Source: Strigamia acuminata
Lineage: Eukaryota > Arthropoda > Chilopoda > Geophilomorpha > Linotaeniidae
Direction of reading: 5' to 3'
Length of the DNA stretch: 64,000 bases
Assembly (NCBI GenBank): GCA_949358305.1
Contig: OX442314.1
Location: 31,295,118-31,359,117 of the forward strand
Positions 29,958 through 40,891 of this stretch are shown here, in pieces (position 1 is the first letter of the stretch; each line of letters opens with the position of its first letter). The position numbers and the translations under genes are program-made. Under the pieces are notes generated by a model. It was not told where the DNA came from and did no database searches. It worked only from the letters and a program-made list of their open reading frames with translations.

Positions 29958-30374
29958 ACAAGATACTGAATTACGCGAGCGGTGGATTAACAGCCCAAAA
30001 AATCCTCAAATCATCAAATGAATTAGGTAATCCTTTAAAAACACAAATTTAACTCCAAACTTAAAAATGAATCCATTCTTTTATCAATTTTTCGTCTCTA
30101 ATCTAGATGTTGTTATGGAAAAGTGATGAAACGAACGTGAAATTGATGGTGAACAGTTTTCCTAAACTAGAAAACTGTGCTACGATCTAAATAGGTAAAA
30201 TTCATTTCTCCTGTAATTTATTTTCCATTTATTTATCCATTTATTTGTTTATTTTGTAGGTTATTTTTATTTTATCAATTTGCAAGCAAGAAAGTAGATT
30301 TTCAGAGAGTTGTGCATATATTTGTGTTGGAAAACAACCTTAAATCCAGCGATTAAAGTATTTTTATTTTTTTT

Positions 30375-31112
30375 TTATTTTTTTTAATAGTTTATAATTT
30401 TTTCATTTGTTTTGTTTTGTTAGGAAATTCTAAGGAGTAAGGAATGGAATCTTTGTCGTTTTGGATTATTTAAAACATTTAAAACATTTAAAACAAATTT
30501 ATAATGAAAAATTTACTAAGAAGATAATTTATACAACAAATCTTTATTTTTTATTTTCCATTTTTCAAACATTGCAACCAATAAATATATTTTTTAAACT
30601 AAAAATGAATTATTTTGAATCAATAAATGAATAAATTAATATTTTTAACCAGAAAATAATTTTTTAGGCCAGAAAAAAATTTTTGGGCCAAAAATAAATT
30701 TTTTTGGACCTAAAAAACAAATATTTTTGTCATTGTAACGTCACAGGATCTAACCTTTTTTCAGACATACGGCTTATGGAGAAGAAGTATTTTTTTTTCT
30801 TATGTAATTTTGTAAATAAATTATTTTATTTTGAGAAAGATCTCTTAATTTTTTAAAGAAATCAGAGAAAATAATAAAATAAAAGCAAACAAGTATATAT
30901 ATATTTTATGTAAAAAGAATGGGCTTTTAGACCAAAAAAATACATTTTTAATCAAAAAATAGGTTTTTTGAATGAAAAAATACATTTATATGCAAAAAAA
31001 TAGGCTTTTAGACCCAAAAAATACATCTTAAATCAAAAAATGGGTTATTTAAACGAAAAAATGCATTTATAAGCAAAAAATGGGTTTTTAGACCCAAAAA
31101 TACAATTTTATA
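30375..31112. repeat. AT-rich centre of the fold-back element
   Basis: About 740 bases of A/T-rich sequence with loose repeats of a motif like AAAAAATGGGTTTTTAGACC (30,900-31,100). No ORF. Confidence 0.7.
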
Positions 31113-31778
31113 GAAAAAAATAAAAATACTTTAATCGCTGGATTTAAGGTTGTTTTCCAACACAAATATATGCACAACTCTCTGAAAATCAACTTTCTTG
31201 CTTGCAAATTGATAAAATGAAAATAACCTACAAAATAAACAAATAAATGGATAAATAAATGGAAAATAAATTACAGGAGAAATGAATTTTACCTATTTAG
31301 ATCGTAGCACAGTTTTCTAGTTTAGGAAAATTGTTCACCATCAATTTCACGTTCGTTTCATCACTTTTCCATAACAACATCTAGATTAGAGACGAAAAAT
31401 TGATAAAAGAATGGATTCATTTTTAAGTTTGGAGTTAAATTTGTGTTTTTAAAGGATTACCTAATTCATTTGATGATTTGAGGATTTTTTGGGCTGTTAA
31501 TCCGCCGCTCGCGTAATTCAGTATCTTGTTCAACGTGTATTGGTAGCTGGGAATACATTAACGGGCGGAAGGATCGTTTTTAATCTTTTCTCAAATTCAG
31601 ACTTCAGATCGGGATTTCTCTCCGACATTTCCATCTGCGAACCGATCGTTCCTAAACTCCTCAAAAGCTGCATGCAGTTCTGTCGACAAGCGTCAAAATT
31701 AGAAATTCACAACTCAGCAGGCAGGCAGCCATGTTTGCTGATCGGTTGCTGTTGTCTAGTTAGAAAATTCTCATTGTG

Positions 31779-31859
31779 ATGTCAGAAACAATCGACGATT
31801 TTTTGCGCCATCTGGTGATTAGAGTTGAAACTGCTCATTCTGAAGTCCAGCTCAAGCAG
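31779..31859 (+). CDS. Exon-like ORF with splice donor in the right arm
   Basis: Mirror copy of the ORF at 29708-29628: ATG at 31779, 27 codons, donor GTAAGG at 31860. Confidence 0.4.
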
Positions 31860-31890
31860 GTAAGGGACGTTTTTTATGTCCAAGGCTGTA

Positions 31891-32208
31891 CACACCCTGT
31901 CTGACATGAAATTAATTAGTGATTTTAATGTGAAAATGGGAATTTCATCTTGTGCTATCAAAAATTGTTTTCTACAAGTTGAAAAAGTATCTCTTAGTGT
32001 AATTTCAATTCAGTTGAATAGAAATTAATTAGTGTTTTAATGTGAAAATGGGAATTTTATCCCGTGCTATCAAAAATTGTCAAGTCAGTTGAATAGAGCA
32101 AGGTCTACCACATCTCAATAAATAATGGCAAAAGAAGTTGACTGAGAGAAAGAAGTGTGGGTTAAACGAACAGGAGTAGTTTCAGTTTGAAAGTTCGATT
32201 TTTATATA
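31891..32208. repeat. Upstream flank of the gene family, copy A
   Basis: Nearly identical to about 56,614-56,925, the sequence upstream of copy B, and partly to 33,828-33,935. It ends where a TA-CAGGGTG repeat begins. No ORF. Its conservation beside the family suggests it travels with the gene. Confidence 0.7.
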
Positions 32209-32210
32209 TA

Positions 32211-32480
32211 CAGGGTGGAACAAAAGTCTGTTCCCCTCAAATATTTCCTGAGCAATTGCATCTAGGCCAACTTTGATGAAGCGAATGTATAGGAAGTTGG
32301 CAGAGAGCAATTTAATGATGTCATCAAATTTGACCTTGAAGGCCATTTTCAAGGTCATTCACTTGCTAACTTCTAAACCAATCAGGTTAGAGCAAAAAAG
32401 TCAATTACAAAGTTGTAGAGCGCCATCAAATTAGTACTATCCAACTTATCTTAGTCATCCTAAGTTAAATGTTTTTTTTT
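32211..32480. repeat. TA-CAGGGTG repeat, copy 2
   Basis: TA|CAGGGTGGAACAAAAGTCTG, then about 250 bases closely matching 41,754-42,020 (same order of CAAATATTTCCTGA, GGCCAACTTTGATGAAGCGA and TTGTAGAGC). It may be the left end of a degraded Tc1/mariner element whose transposase fragments follow on the minus strand. Confidence 0.65.
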
Positions 32481-32829
32481 TAAAAAGAACAGCACTTCAT
32501 ATATACAATGGTGTTGGTGCTGTATGCTGTTACATTCGGGGGGAAATGGTAAGCTTAGGCTTAATGCAAAAAACATTAACTTGTCCAAAATTTGTCGTAT
32601 TGTTAGATTGCCATTAATGGAAAAAAGTAATCTATCACTCTGCTTGACACGAGAAACCGCCAAAAATTAAAATCAAAATCAAAAAAATAATTTTACAAAT
32701 AAATTAAAAAAAACTTTATTGTGTCTCCCTTGATCCTAAGAACATTTCGAAGTCGTCGTGGCATACTTTGAATGAAGGAATGTTGTACAACTGTGACTGA
32801 AGATTGCGATGGCTGGCCAGTCTCAACCG
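32481..32829. other. AT-rich interval with no recognisable feature
   Basis: Small ORFs only; nothing supported. It may be the 3' part of the decayed Tc1/mariner element. Confidence 0.4.
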
Positions 32830-33000
32830 CGGCTAGAACGGCCATCCATCACAATCTCAACCGCAGTCATACATCGGCCAGCTGTACATCGGGTGACTGG
32901 AGGACACCAATCTAGCACATCAATCTTTTTAGATACAAATAGGACGTCTGAAGTTTAGATTTATGCTTGGGACCATTCTCTTGTTGAAAATACCACCATC
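32830..33000 (-). pseudogene. Tc1/mariner transposase, C-terminal fragment
   Basis: On the minus strand a frame reads YFQQENGPKHKSK, then after about 20 codons LQSPD. This matches the second and third acidic motifs of Tc1-type transposases (the Q-N-PKH block and the QSPD-LN block). There is an in-frame TAG between them. The upstream part is cut by a hAT-type insertion at 33009-33497. Not functional. Confidence 0.6.
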
Positions 33001-33008
33001 TTCTTAAC

Positions 33009-33109
33009 TAGACTTTGACCGATATCGATATTTTCAAGTATCGCCGATACCGATAATCGGCAATCGAATATCGGCCGATACCATACGATATTAAAATTAA
33101 AATGGCCGA

Positions 33110-33142
<33 letters not shown>

Positions 33143-33497
33143 TTAACTTTGCGTTTATTTTATTTAAAAAACTTAAAATTCAAAGTTTAACAATGATAAA
33201 TTTTGACGAAGAAATATTAATTTTTCCACACATTTGTTGCAAATTGCTTTGGAATTATCAAACAATACTAGTTTTACGAGGCTGGCGCGACATAACAATT
33301 GATGGGATTGAAGTGATTAAATAAAATTAAAAACAAACCTTCTATATTTATACTGCTTCAAAGATGTTTCTAAAACGTATCGTTTTAGAAACGTGACAAT
33401 ATCAGTATCGGCCAAGCAAAAAAATATCGGATCCTATATCGGTAAATATCGAAATATCGGCCGATAGCCGATACCGGTCGGTATCGGTCAAAGTCTA
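33009..33497. mobile_element. Small hAT-type non-autonomous element
   Basis: 489 bp with inverted ends TAGACTTTGACCGATA / TATCGGTCAAAGTCTA and an 8-bp target duplication TTCTTAAC (33001-33008 and 33498-33505). The duplication length and TAG start fit the hAT superfamily. It holds a run of about 24 C near 33,110-33,132 and no ORF. It sits inside the Tc1-type transposase remnant, so it is younger. Confidence 0.9.
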
Positions 33498-33505
33498 TTC
33501 TTAAC

Positions 33506-34364
33506 CCCAACTTTATCTTGAATAGAGCCAAATTAGTTTTTTAAAATGTCTGTCATTTACCATGTTTACATGTACTCAGTTATCTGGATAAGTGAAAATG
33601 CGAATTTTACTTTTCTGAAAAACTGATCATGTAAACAAATCAGTTTCTAGAAAAGACAGAATTGCCTGGAAAACTAAATTCCAGCTAGATTTTGGGCGTT
33701 TTGCCCATTGAAAACTGCATGTAAACACCCGTGCATGCAAAAGGCAACTGGGGTTGGTGGGTTAAGAATGAATTACTGTAGTTAAGCATCCTAAAATATA
33801 AGAACAATGTTCATGATAACTATGTACACACCCTGTCTGACATGAAATTAATTAGTGTTTTTAATGCGAAAATTTCATCCCGTGCCATCAAAAAAATGTC
33901 AAGTCAGTTGAATAGAGCAAGGTTTACCACATCTCAATTAGTTTTAAAATGCCTGTCATTTACCATGTTTACATGTACTCAGTTACCCATACTGCCCTTG
34001 GATCGAGGTATCGTTGGATCGTTGCAGTGTTAGGCCTACGTACCAACGACATTTGGTACCGAAATCTATGTGAAATCAGCTAAAACCACCATTTTGGGGA
34101 TCAGAATTTGCATATTAGGCACCATTGCAAAGATTTGAGCAAAACTTCTTTTCTAACCACCATTTCATTTGTTTGGCTGAAATGAATCAACAGCCATTTT
34201 GTTGTTCCAGATAATCAAAGGGCAGTATGGGTAATTCTAGTATGAATTTCACGTTTACCAGAAACGCAAACGGTTATTCAGATAAATAAAATCCCAATAT
34301 CCACTTATCTGGAAAACTGTGACCATGTAAACATGGCAATTGACAAGATAGTAAACACTGCTTA
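33506..34364. repeat. Mosaic of repeat fragments
   Basis: 33,760-33,935 is a diverged fragment of the upstream flank of the gene family (CTGTAGTTAAGCATCC..ACACACCCTGTCTGAC), again without the fold-back element. It is bracketed by two copies of a CATGTTTACATGTACTCAGTTA block (33,558 and 33,960), and the related CCATGTAAACATGG lies inverted near 34,322. These look like ends of another short inverted-repeat family. No gene. Confidence 0.5.
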
Positions 34365-34560
34365 CTATCCCATCAAAGAACTGAAAAAATCCAGTTGTAC
34401 TGTTGACAAAACAACCCAGACCATAACAGAGAGTGGATGATGCTTGATGTTGAATGCAGTTCTATCCTTTCTGTACACTGTTTTCTTCATTGGTTTCAAC
34501 AGGGTGACCTTGCGGCTTGATGCCGGCACACAAGATTTGGGTGTCAAGCAGCATCAAGCA
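34365..34560 (-). pseudogene. Tc1/mariner transposase, central fragment
   Basis: A minus-strand frame with VYRKDRTAFNIKHHPLSVMVW, the segment of Tc1-type transposases just before the SVMVWG motif between the first and second acidic residues. It lies upstream, on the same strand, of the C-terminal fragment at 32,830, so both could come from one element broken by later insertions. Confidence 0.6.
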
Positions 34561-35266
34561 GCTTGATGTCGCTTGACCCCCAAATCTTGTGTAGTTTATC
34601 AACATAATTGAGGTCAAATTCCAATCTCCTTTTTTGTTTTAGGATAGATGTAGGGTTTTTGGCATGCTTTTATTCCTTAAAATCCCTCCTCTCATATTTC
34701 TCTTGTAATCTGCCTCCTTGATGTTGCTATGCAGACAGGGGGTAATTGGACCACGTGGTGACTGACTGACTGACGCAGTGTTAAAATATTTAATTATGAA
34801 CCTTTATTCACCTAAATATAAAGCGAAAGTTAAACTGGAAACAATTACAGTTCTATACACTTTAAGTGATAAACTAAAGTAAGATATTGAAGCAAAATAT
34901 CAATTCAGTATTAAACCTAACACAAAAGCTAACACTAAAGCAATGAATAACATTAAACAAATGTAAGTGAAATCAGTCTTAATGTCTGTCACACCATTCT
35001 CTGGCTTCAAAATTCAAATTTTGAATCAAAGACAGTTCACTTTTAGCCGGACATTTTGTCAGAATGACAGTTCTCATTCATATTTGGTCACACAAGTATT
35101 TCACAAAATGAAATTCATTCCTTTTTAATTTTACACACACAAACAAAATACTTAGATAAATCAAAGGCGTACATTAGGCGTACATTAATGCCATTCTACA
35201 TTATCACTAATTTACATATGCGGCTCAAAGGAATTTAAAGACACGAGGACGGGATAATGAGGATGT
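34561..35266. other. AT-rich interval without recognised genes
   Basis: No convincing ORF, RNA gene or terminal repeat. A CTGACTGACTGAC run lies near 34,760. Confidence 0.5.
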
Positions 35267-35545
35267 TTAGGTTAGGTTAGGAGAAAAAACTTTTTCCAAA
35301 ATTTCAAAAGAAAAAAATATTACAATTCGTATCTCTGCAAATGGCTCAAGGCGGCCATGGTGGATTTCGTAGAACACGCGGGCCCGTAGCTCCGCGCCTT
35401 CGGCCAGCTTCATCATATTGCGGTCCACGACATATCTGCGCGCGAAGTGTAAAATCATTGGGCCGCACGAATCACTGTTCAGTTGCAGTTGCGCAGCCTG
35501 AGAAGGGGCCCACTTCTTGTATTGGAATGACCGTAGACGTGACAA
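35267..35545 (-). pseudogene. C48 (Ulp1/SENP)-like cysteine protease fragment
   Basis: A 92-codon frame whose first half reads SQAAQLQLNSDSCGPMILHF. The Q..xNSxxCGxxxL pattern is that of the catalytic Gln and Cys of Ulp1-like proteases, a domain often carried by Mutator, CACTA and other large DNA transposons in animals. The His and Asp of the triad would lie upstream and are not seen. It ends in a stop 30 codons after a hydrophobic stretch. It is probably a transposon remnant; a short host exon is less likely. Confidence 0.4.
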
Positions 35546-35773
35546 CCGCTTAACCCATTACCCTGGAATGACATTATGGCCAAATAGGCAGTCTGGCCTA
35601 CCGTAATACGTGTATGTGAAGAAAGGAAAGTATTATATTCATCAAATAAACTTTACAGTAAGCTAATAATAACAAAAGCAATAATTCATTTTTTTAATTG
35701 TTTTTTTTTATTATTATTCACAGTATACAGAAGAATAGAGAATATGGACATTGATTCGAATAACTCAAGCCAT
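35546..35773. other. Spacer before the satellite
   Basis: AT-rich with a T8-TTATTATTATT stretch. No gene. Confidence 0.4.
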
Positions 35774-37884
35774 CAGCTCAACCCGCCATCTTGAAACGAC
35801 CGTATGCAGGACAGCCATTTCTGCAACTCAACCCGTCATATTGAAACGACTGTAGCCATGTCAGCCGTTTCTGCAACTCAACCCGTCATATTGAAATGAC
35901 TGTAGCCGTGTCAGCCGTTTCTGCAACTCAACCCGTCATATTGAAATGACTGTAGCCATGCCAGCCGTTTCTGCAACTCAACCCGTCATGTTGAAACGAC
36001 TGTAGCCATGTCAGCCGTTTCTGCAACTCAATTCGTCATCTTGAAACGACTGTAGCCATGTCAGCCGTTTCTGCAACTCAACCTGTCATATTGAAACGAC
36101 TGTAGCCATGTCAGCCGTTTCTGCAACTCAACCCGTCATGTTGAAACGACTGTAGCCATGTCAGCCGTTTCTGCAACTCAATTCGTCATCTTGAAACAAC
36201 TGTAGCCATGTCAGCCGTTTCTGCAACTCAACCCGTCATATTGAAACGACTGTAGCCATGTCAGCCGTTTCTGCAACTCAACCCGTCATCTTGAAACGAC
36301 TGTAGCCACGTCAGCCGTTTCTGCAACTCATTCCGTCATGTTGGAACGACCGTAGACATGCCAGCCGTTCCTGCAACCCAACCCGTCATGTTGGAACGAC
36401 CGTAGACATGTTAACTGCTTCTACAACCAAGCGTGGCATGTTGAAGCGACCGTAGACATGTAAACCGCTTCCGAAACTCAATTCGTCATCTTGAAATGAC
36501 TGTAGTCATGCCAGCCGTTCTTGCAACTTAAAGTGTAATCTTGAAGCGACCGTAGGCATGCCAGCCGTTCCTGCAACCCATTCCGTCATGTTGGAACGAC
36601 CGTAGGCATGCCAGCCGTTCCTGCAACTCATTCCGTCATCTTGAAATGACTGTAGTCATGCCAGCCGTTCCTGCAACTTAAAGTGTAATCTTGAAGCGAC
36701 CGTAGGCATGCCAGCCGTTCCTGCAACTCATTCCGTCATCTTGAAACGACTGTAGCCATGTCAGCCGTTTCTGCAACTCAATTCGTCATATTGAAAGGAC
36801 TGTAGCCATGTCAGCCGTTTCTGCAACTCAACCCGTCATATTGAAACGACTGTAGCCATGTCAGCCGTTTCTGCAACTCAATTCGTCATATTGAAACGAC
36901 TGTAGCCATGTCAGCCGTCTCTGCAACTCAACCCGCCATATTGAAACGACTGTAGCCATGTCAGCCGTTTCTGCAACTCAATTCGTCATCTTGAAACGAC
37001 TGTAACCATGTCAGCCGTTTCTGCAACTCAATTTGTCATCTTGAAATGACTGTAGTCATGCCAGCCGTTCCTGCAACTTAAAGTGTAATCTTGAAGCGAC
37101 CGTAGGCATGCCAGCCGTTCCTGCAACTCATTCTGTCATCTTGAAATGACTGTAGTCATGCCAGCCGTTCCTGCAACTTAAAGTGTAATCTTGAAGCGAC
37201 CGTAGGCATGCCAGCCGTTCCTGCAACTCATTCCGTCATCTTGAAGCGACCGTAGGCATGCCAGCCGTTCCTGCAACTCATTCCGTCATCTTGAAGCGAC
37301 CGTAGGCATGCCAGCTGTTCCTGCAACCCAACCCGTCATCTTGAAGCGACCGTAGGCATGCCAGCCATTCCTGCAACCCAACCCGTCATCTTGAAGCGAC
37401 CGTAGGCATGCCAGCCGTTCCTGCAACCCAACCCGTCATCTTGAAGCGACTGTAGGCATGCCAGCCGTTCCTGCAACCCAACCCGTCATCTTGAAGCGAC
37501 CGTAGGCATGCCAGCCGTTCCTGCAACCCAACCCGTCATCTTGAAGCGACCGTAGGCATGACAGCCGTTCCTGCAACCCAACCCGTCATGTTGGAACGAC
37601 CGTAGGCATGCCAGCCGTTCCTGCAACCCAATTCGTCATGTTGGAACGACCGTAGGCATGCCAGCCGTTCCTGCAACCCAACCCATCATGTTGGAACGAC
37701 CGTAGGCATGCCAGCCGTTCTTGCAACTCATTCCGTCATGTTGGAACGACCGTAGGCATGCCAGCCGTTCTTGCAACCCAACCCGTCATGTTGGAACAAC
37801 GGTAGACATGCCAGCCGTTTCTACAACCAAGCGTGGCATGTTGAAGCGACCGTAGACATGTAAACCGCTTCCGAAACTCAACCT
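35774..37884. repeat. Satellite array, 50-bp unit, about 42 copies
   Basis: Unit of 50 bp with the core GCCGTTTCTGCAACTCAACC and CATNTTGAAACGACTGTAG. Two main variants occur (GTAGCCATGTCAGCCGTTT and GTAGGCATGCCAGCCGTTC), and a two-unit higher-order block with CAACTTAAAGTGTAATC recurs at about 36,490, 36,640, 37,040 and 37,140. Not coding on either strand. Confidence 0.97.
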
Positions 37885-37982
37885 GTCAGGTCCGCCTACT
37901 GTAGCCAGGCATCCGCTGTCAGGTCCGCCTACTGTAGCCAGGCATCCGCTGTCAGGTCCGCCTACCGTAGCCAGGCATCCGC
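37885..37982. repeat. Three copies of a 33-bp repeat
   Basis: GTCAGGTCCGCCTACTGTAG followed by CCAGGCATCCGCT, three times, next to the 50-bp satellite. Confidence 0.95.
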
Positions 37983-38132
37983 ATTTAATTATCCAAAAAT
38001 AATAATTAGGATATCCTACAAACATGGCCTTTTCCACAAGGACAAATGCTACTTTTGGCCTAATTCTTAAAAAAGTTATGGGGTTTATTCGATAGTTAAC
38101 ATTAAAAAGTATACAAATGGAAAAATTCCAGC

Positions 38133-38405
38133 GTGTCTAACGACCCGCCAGCAGCTAAGTCTGAAACCTCGGACGACGCTCAGTTTGAGGACGCGGAAGA
38201 GCTGCTCTCCGTTGTTGATTTCGTGGCAGAGTTGCTCGAGAATCTACCGTTCCCGCCTCCGAGTCCGGAGGAAATCGAAGCTCCAGAGGAAGCTGTGTTT
38301 TCCGCCGTCTCGACAGAGACGACTGAAGAGTCTGATTTTCTGACTTCTGCTGAAGTCGAGAAGAAGGAAGAGAAAGATTCGACTGATGTCGAAAAGAAGG
38401 AATAA
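38133..38405 (+). CDS. Acidic 90-codon ORF near the 3' end of LTR family 3
   Basis: A very acidic frame (SDDAQFEDAEELLS, PPPSPEEIEAPEEA, then KKE-rich end) without ATG start; TTCCAG just upstream could be a splice acceptor. It ends about 740 bases before a purine tract and LTR, so it is probably the C-terminal part of the last ORF of that element. No catalytic domain is visible. Confidence 0.4.
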   Translation: MSNDPPAAKSETSDDAQFEDAEELLSVVDFVAELLENLPFPPPSPEEIEAPEEAVFSAVSTETTEESDFLTSAEVEKKEEKDSTDVEKKE

Positions 38406-39143
38406 AAGGGACAAAATTAACATTCGTTATATTCCGAGTGGATATTTTTTGACTAAAAAATACTCCAAGTGTTTCGTTGTGTTTGCATTTTAAGAAATAT
38501 TCTCACGAGTATTGTGTTTGGTTGTTTCAAGATTTTGGACTAATCAGTTTAAATATTCATAAGAATACAGTTTAATTAAAATTGGATTCAATTTAATTGT
38601 TCTTTCTGAATTCAATTTGGTTTTTGTTTGAACTAATCATATTAATATATGTTTTTGTTTGATTTATTTACGAATTTCATAATTATTTGTGGAAATTGTG
38701 TTTATTTTGCTTTGTTCGAAGTATTAAAGAATTTTGAGTTGAAATTCGATAATTTTTATGACAGTCGTAATAAAAATTAGTAGTTAGATTTTCGATAAAT
38801 AAAATTTTGCATAAGTTTATTTTTATTGATTATCTTGTTGGTTAATAAATTATGAAGAAGTTTATTTGGCAAGAGAAATAAAATTTCTATCGAAATTTGT
38901 ATTTTCGAACATGGATACATGTTCGGACGAGTCCATTCCCGTCACTTAGCAACCGGGAGATGTGTTGTACAGCGAAGCTGATCAGTTTACTCGGGTAACG
39001 AAGTTTCTGAAATAAATAACGTGATTAATTTTAATAAAATTAAGAAATATACTTACCAAGTATGATAATTCGACAGAATTAGGTGAACATTTCTTATACA
39101 TTAAGAATGACAATTAAAGAGTTAGTAAACTCTATGCTTGTCA
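38406..39143 (+). other. Non-coding 3' region of LTR family 3
   Basis: AT-rich, no ORF, leading to the purine tract CCGGGGGATG at 39144-39153. Confidence 0.6.
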
Positions 39144-39153
39144 CCGGGGGATG

Positions 39154-40891
39154 TGTGATGATTACAAATCGGTATTTATCAATGTTCACAATAGATGGCG
39201 CTGTTTAACGAACGCGCGTAATTCAAACTCAATAAAACTAAAAAGTGTGATAACTCATTAATTTGACACAGTGAATAAAATATAACTATATAACTATTAC
39301 TTGATGATGTTGATTCTATCGAATCAATATCCACGTTACTTACCTGTCGAAGGGAACCAATCGGGCCTTTCCTGACCCCCAACTGTGCTCATCTGGACAT
39401 GGTCATATATTAGGTCCGGACTAGTGACCCACGAATCCGCCGATTCGTACACTGATTGGCTGTCGCCAATCTAGTAGTTCTCAAGAACTATATAAGCATC
39501 AGTTTTCCACCCAGTACCCCCCTGGCTTGATTCTGAATATGTTTATATTGTTTGTAGTTGATATGTTGTTATCGTTTGATCTCACTTTCTCTATCGACAC
39601 ATCAGGCCTCCTCAGCTTTCCACAATTAGTATTCAATACTATATTGTTATTGTTGTTGTAGGGCTATTTCGGGAAGGCTAACTCCGGTAATAGACATGCG
39701 ATTGCATGAAATGGCCCCGTAATGTTAGCTTGCTGTTCTACGGGACAGTTAGAGTTCGTACGGTGGCTTAATATAACGGCCTTACACAGTAAGACTTTGC
39801 TAAATGAAAGTAGGTCCCTCAGCTAACTGGCCACAGCCCGCTGCAGGATGGTTGTTGTAAATTGTTCTCCCGGGGCCCCCACATTCGTGGCTGGTCCCTC
39901 CGCATGTTAAAGGCCGGTCAAGGGCTTATACACAGGCACACTACGCCGGGTTGGTAGCCCGTGAGCAATATCCGTGAAAACATTGCGATAAATAACTACC
40001 TGGATAATGGTAATCCAACAGCAGTGGCTGATTAATATTTTACCCGGTGCTCGATCTAATGATCCCGTCATCGTAAGGCATGCTGGCGGATGGAAGAGTC
40101 AAATCCTCCCGCGATGGTTCTGTCGACCGTCGTGACGGTCCCCGCCCCATTGTACACTCCGGGTTAGTAACCCGCAAACGGTATACAAAACACCGTGCTA
40201 AACAAATTACTCGGGCATTGGTAATCCTGTATTGGCAATAATTATTATGTCGGTAAGTCCATAGAAATGTTTACCTGGTGGTTGGTACCACCGATAGCGA
40301 TTAAAAGCGTACAAACAAATACTCGGCGCCTGATCACGAGATCTTGTCGTCGTAAGGCATGCTGGCGGATGGAGTCTCAAGTCTCAACAACTCCCGCGAC
40401 GTTCTCTCAATTGTCGTGACGGTCCCCGCCCAATTAATATTTATATAACAATTCATTTGTTATATTCCATTAATCATTTTACTTTTATTCATTTGGAACA
40501 TGGAATATTCTGCCGAATATTCCTAGTTATGCGAAGGACTCTTCGCATTGTTAGACAATCGAGCTGCGGGCCAAATACGTCTCCGTAGCGTTATTTGTGA
40601 CGATGCCCCAAGTCAGCCGTATCCCTCTGGCTTCGCCCGGATCCTCAACCAGTTGATGCCGCCGTTTACACGCGTCAAGAACCCAACTTTGTTATTATTA
40701 TTCAGTAATAAATATGTTATGTCACACTAAATCTGTAAGTTGTATTTCCACTCGATTATTTATTCATGTCACATTGAATTCCGTAGCTTATCTCGGTTAG
40801 GTTGTTGTTAGTCTTAACAACGTCTTGTTTAAACCGATTATTTATGTATCTCAATTGGCTAATAAATTAGCCTAAAAGTAGAATCGTCACA
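39154..40891 (+). repeat. LTR of family 3 (3' LTR)
   Basis: 1,738 bp starting TGTGATGATTAC directly after a G-rich purine tract and ending AATCGTCACA. Its termini match the gag-only element's LTR (TGTGACGG..AATCGTCACA), and both have AGATGGCGCT about 50 bases in, so the families are related. A TATA-like CTATATAAG lies near 39,489. It has internal duplications, such as CGTAAGGCATGCTGGCGGATGG at about 40,072 and 40,353. Perfect hairpins occur at 40444-40464, 40502-40523 and 40531-40546. The matching 5' LTR is not in this window. Confidence 0.8.

Larger units (their letters stand above)
29599..31888. mobile_element. 2.29-kb fold-back DNA element with long inverted arms
   Basis: Inverted arms of about 775 bp (29599-30374 and 31113-31888; coordinates mirror with sum 61,487, about 99% alike) around an AT-rich centre. 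Ends are CAGCCTTGGACAT and its complement, flanked on both sides by TA (29597-29598, 31889-31890), as for Tc1/mariner-type insertions. The paralogous sequence at about 56,600-56,625 reads straight through ACTATGTACACACCC with a single TA, an empty site that proves the boundaries. No transposase is inside, so it is non-autonomous. The arms hold exon-like ORFs (listed separately). Confidence 0.93.

Noticed and set aside
35774..37884. Regular 50-bp repeats that resemble a CRISPR array
   Set aside because: There are no unique spacers; the whole unit repeats in a eukaryotic, transposon-rich setting, so it is a satellite.
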